From: an uncultured Flavobacterium sp.
Lineage (GTDB): Bacteria > Bacteroidota > Bacteroidia > Flavobacteriales > Flavobacteriaceae
Direction: 5' to 3'
Assembly: GCF_946478785.1 (NCBI RefSeq)
Contig: NZ_CAMLDD010000014.1
Location: forward strand, 1 to 64,000
DNA: 64,000 nt
Under the pieces are notes generated by a model. It was not told the origin of the DNA. It saw only the letters and a list, made by a program, of their open reading frames with translations, and did not search any database. This document shows, one piece after another, positions 63,437 to 64,000 of this stretch; the stretch's first letter is position 1; the number at the start of each line of letters is the position of its first letter. The position numbers and the translations under genes were made by a program.

Positions 63437-64000
63437 TTAATCCAAAGCGTTCAAAAGCTTCTGAACTTTATCATAATCTTCATAATCCTGCGAAATGGTT
63501 TGCAGAATTTTTTTACTGGCTTTATAATCTTTTTGTTTTAGTTTGGATAAGGCCAGATACCAAAGTGCTTTTTCCCTATAGACTGAAGTTCCTGATTTCA
63601 ATTCATTAAATACGGCTTCAGATTTTGAAAACTGATTCTCTTCCAGCAAAGCTATTCCGTAATAATATTGAATTTCAGTAGTTTTATTTTCTTTTAAAAT
63701 CGTTTCAAAAAGCGTAATAGCGGCTTTGTAGTTTTTAGCATTATAAGCTTCCTCAGCTTGTTTTAAGGTTGCATCCAAATCACCTCTTTCGGTAAAATGG
63801 GCTTGTTCTGGCTGATTATATTGCTCGAAATTCGGTTTTGCATTTTGATTAAAAAAGAACAGCCCGAATAAAATAACTACAGATGCGGCGGCGGCATAAT
63901 ACCATGGACGCATCAATACCACTTTTGGTTTGTTTTTATTGAAATGTTTGTCTGAAATATCGGATAAGTTTTCTTTAAACGCTTCTCTTTCCTGTACATG
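63437..64000 (-). CDS. TPR-containing membrane protein, 5' end outside the window
   Basis: A tetratricopeptide protein whose start lies beyond base 64000. The frame stays open to the window edge: upstream of the first Met-like codon it continues as HVQEREAFKENLSDISDKHF, a soluble cytoplasmic segment. A transmembrane helix follows (YYAAAASVVILFGLFFF), then TPR units (AEEAYNAKNYKAAITLFETIL; IQYYYGIALLEENQFSKSEAVF; EKALWYLALSKLKQKDYKASK). This layout resembles Bacteroidota membrane-anchored TPR proteins encoded after ECF sigma factors. The partner genes, if any, lie outside the window. Confidence 0.8.
   Translation of the reverse strand, partial: HVQEREAFKENLSDISDKHFNKNKPKVVLMRPWYYAAAASVVILFGLFFFNQNAKPNFEQYNQPEQAHFTERGDLDATLKQAEEAYNAKNYKAAITLFETILKENKTTEIQYYYGIALLEENQFSKSEAVFNELKSGTSVYREKALWYLALSKLKQKDYKASKKILQTISQDYEDYDKVQKLLNALD

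Overview
The window is chromosomal DNA from a member of the Flavobacteriaceae, most likely Flavobacterium. The evidence is AT-rich intergenic DNA, SusC/SusD proteins, a MurF-alanine racemase fusion, DnaE with a fused exonuclease, S16 with a long Ala/Glu-rich tail, near-absent Shine-Dalgarno sequences, and promoters that fit the Bacteroidota pattern TTG-N19-21-TAnnTTTG. Proteins were assigned by reading motifs and family resemblance; no search was run.

Layout. 1-3.4 kb: a heptamer microsatellite, then a MacB/LolD-type ABC ATPase and its FtsX-like permease. 3.6-6.2 kb: iron-sulfur genes (Mrp-type ATPase, NifU-like scaffold, 2Fe-2S ferredoxin) around an unknown secreted protein. 6.4-12 kb: asd, mscL, murF-alr, a PAP2-like membrane protein and a beta-barrel protein. 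12.2-19.5 kb: a His/Cys-rich small protein with a TonB receptor, a prolyl oligopeptidase, a Gfo/Idh/MocA oxidoreductase and an outer-membrane barrel. 19.7-24.3 kb: dnaE. 24.8-31 kb: a leucine operon, leuC-[four-helix protein]-leuD-[methyltransferase]-leuA-leuB, behind a well-matched promoter and a 17-residue leader ORF whose stop overlaps the leuC start. 31.1-33.7 kb: an RRM protein, then rpsP-rimM-methyltransferase. 33.7-38.6 kb: S41 protease, acyl-CoA dehydrogenase, DUF3050 and SGNH lipoprotein genes.

38.6-49.3 kb is a polysaccharide utilization locus. A membrane-spanning two-component-propeller/HTH regulator is transcribed away from susC, susD and two lipoprotein GH30 glycosidases. Together they suggest capture and cleavage of a beta-glucan, perhaps the beta-1,6-linked glucan of fungi.

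49.7-58 kb is a type I restriction-modification island next to tRNA-Ser(GGA). On the minus strand, hsdM, rhuM and hsdS are tightly coupled and followed by a small DUF1737 gene. A strong terminator separates them from a two-gene unit (DUF3800 protein plus an unrecognised 173-residue protein) and from hsdR. Three features stand out: a probable small RNA with its own promoter and terminator in the hsdR upstream gap, a second copy of the hsdS 3' end beyond DUF1737, and a 19-bp perfect inverted repeat. This is the best place to look for something undescribed.

58.2-64 kb: asparaginase, acyltransferase and TatD nuclease genes, a second S41 protease paralogous to the one at 34 kb, and a TPR membrane protein that runs off the right edge. 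Several dispersed hairpin repeats lie between genes. Two copies of one element differ by paired substitutions that preserve both its stems.
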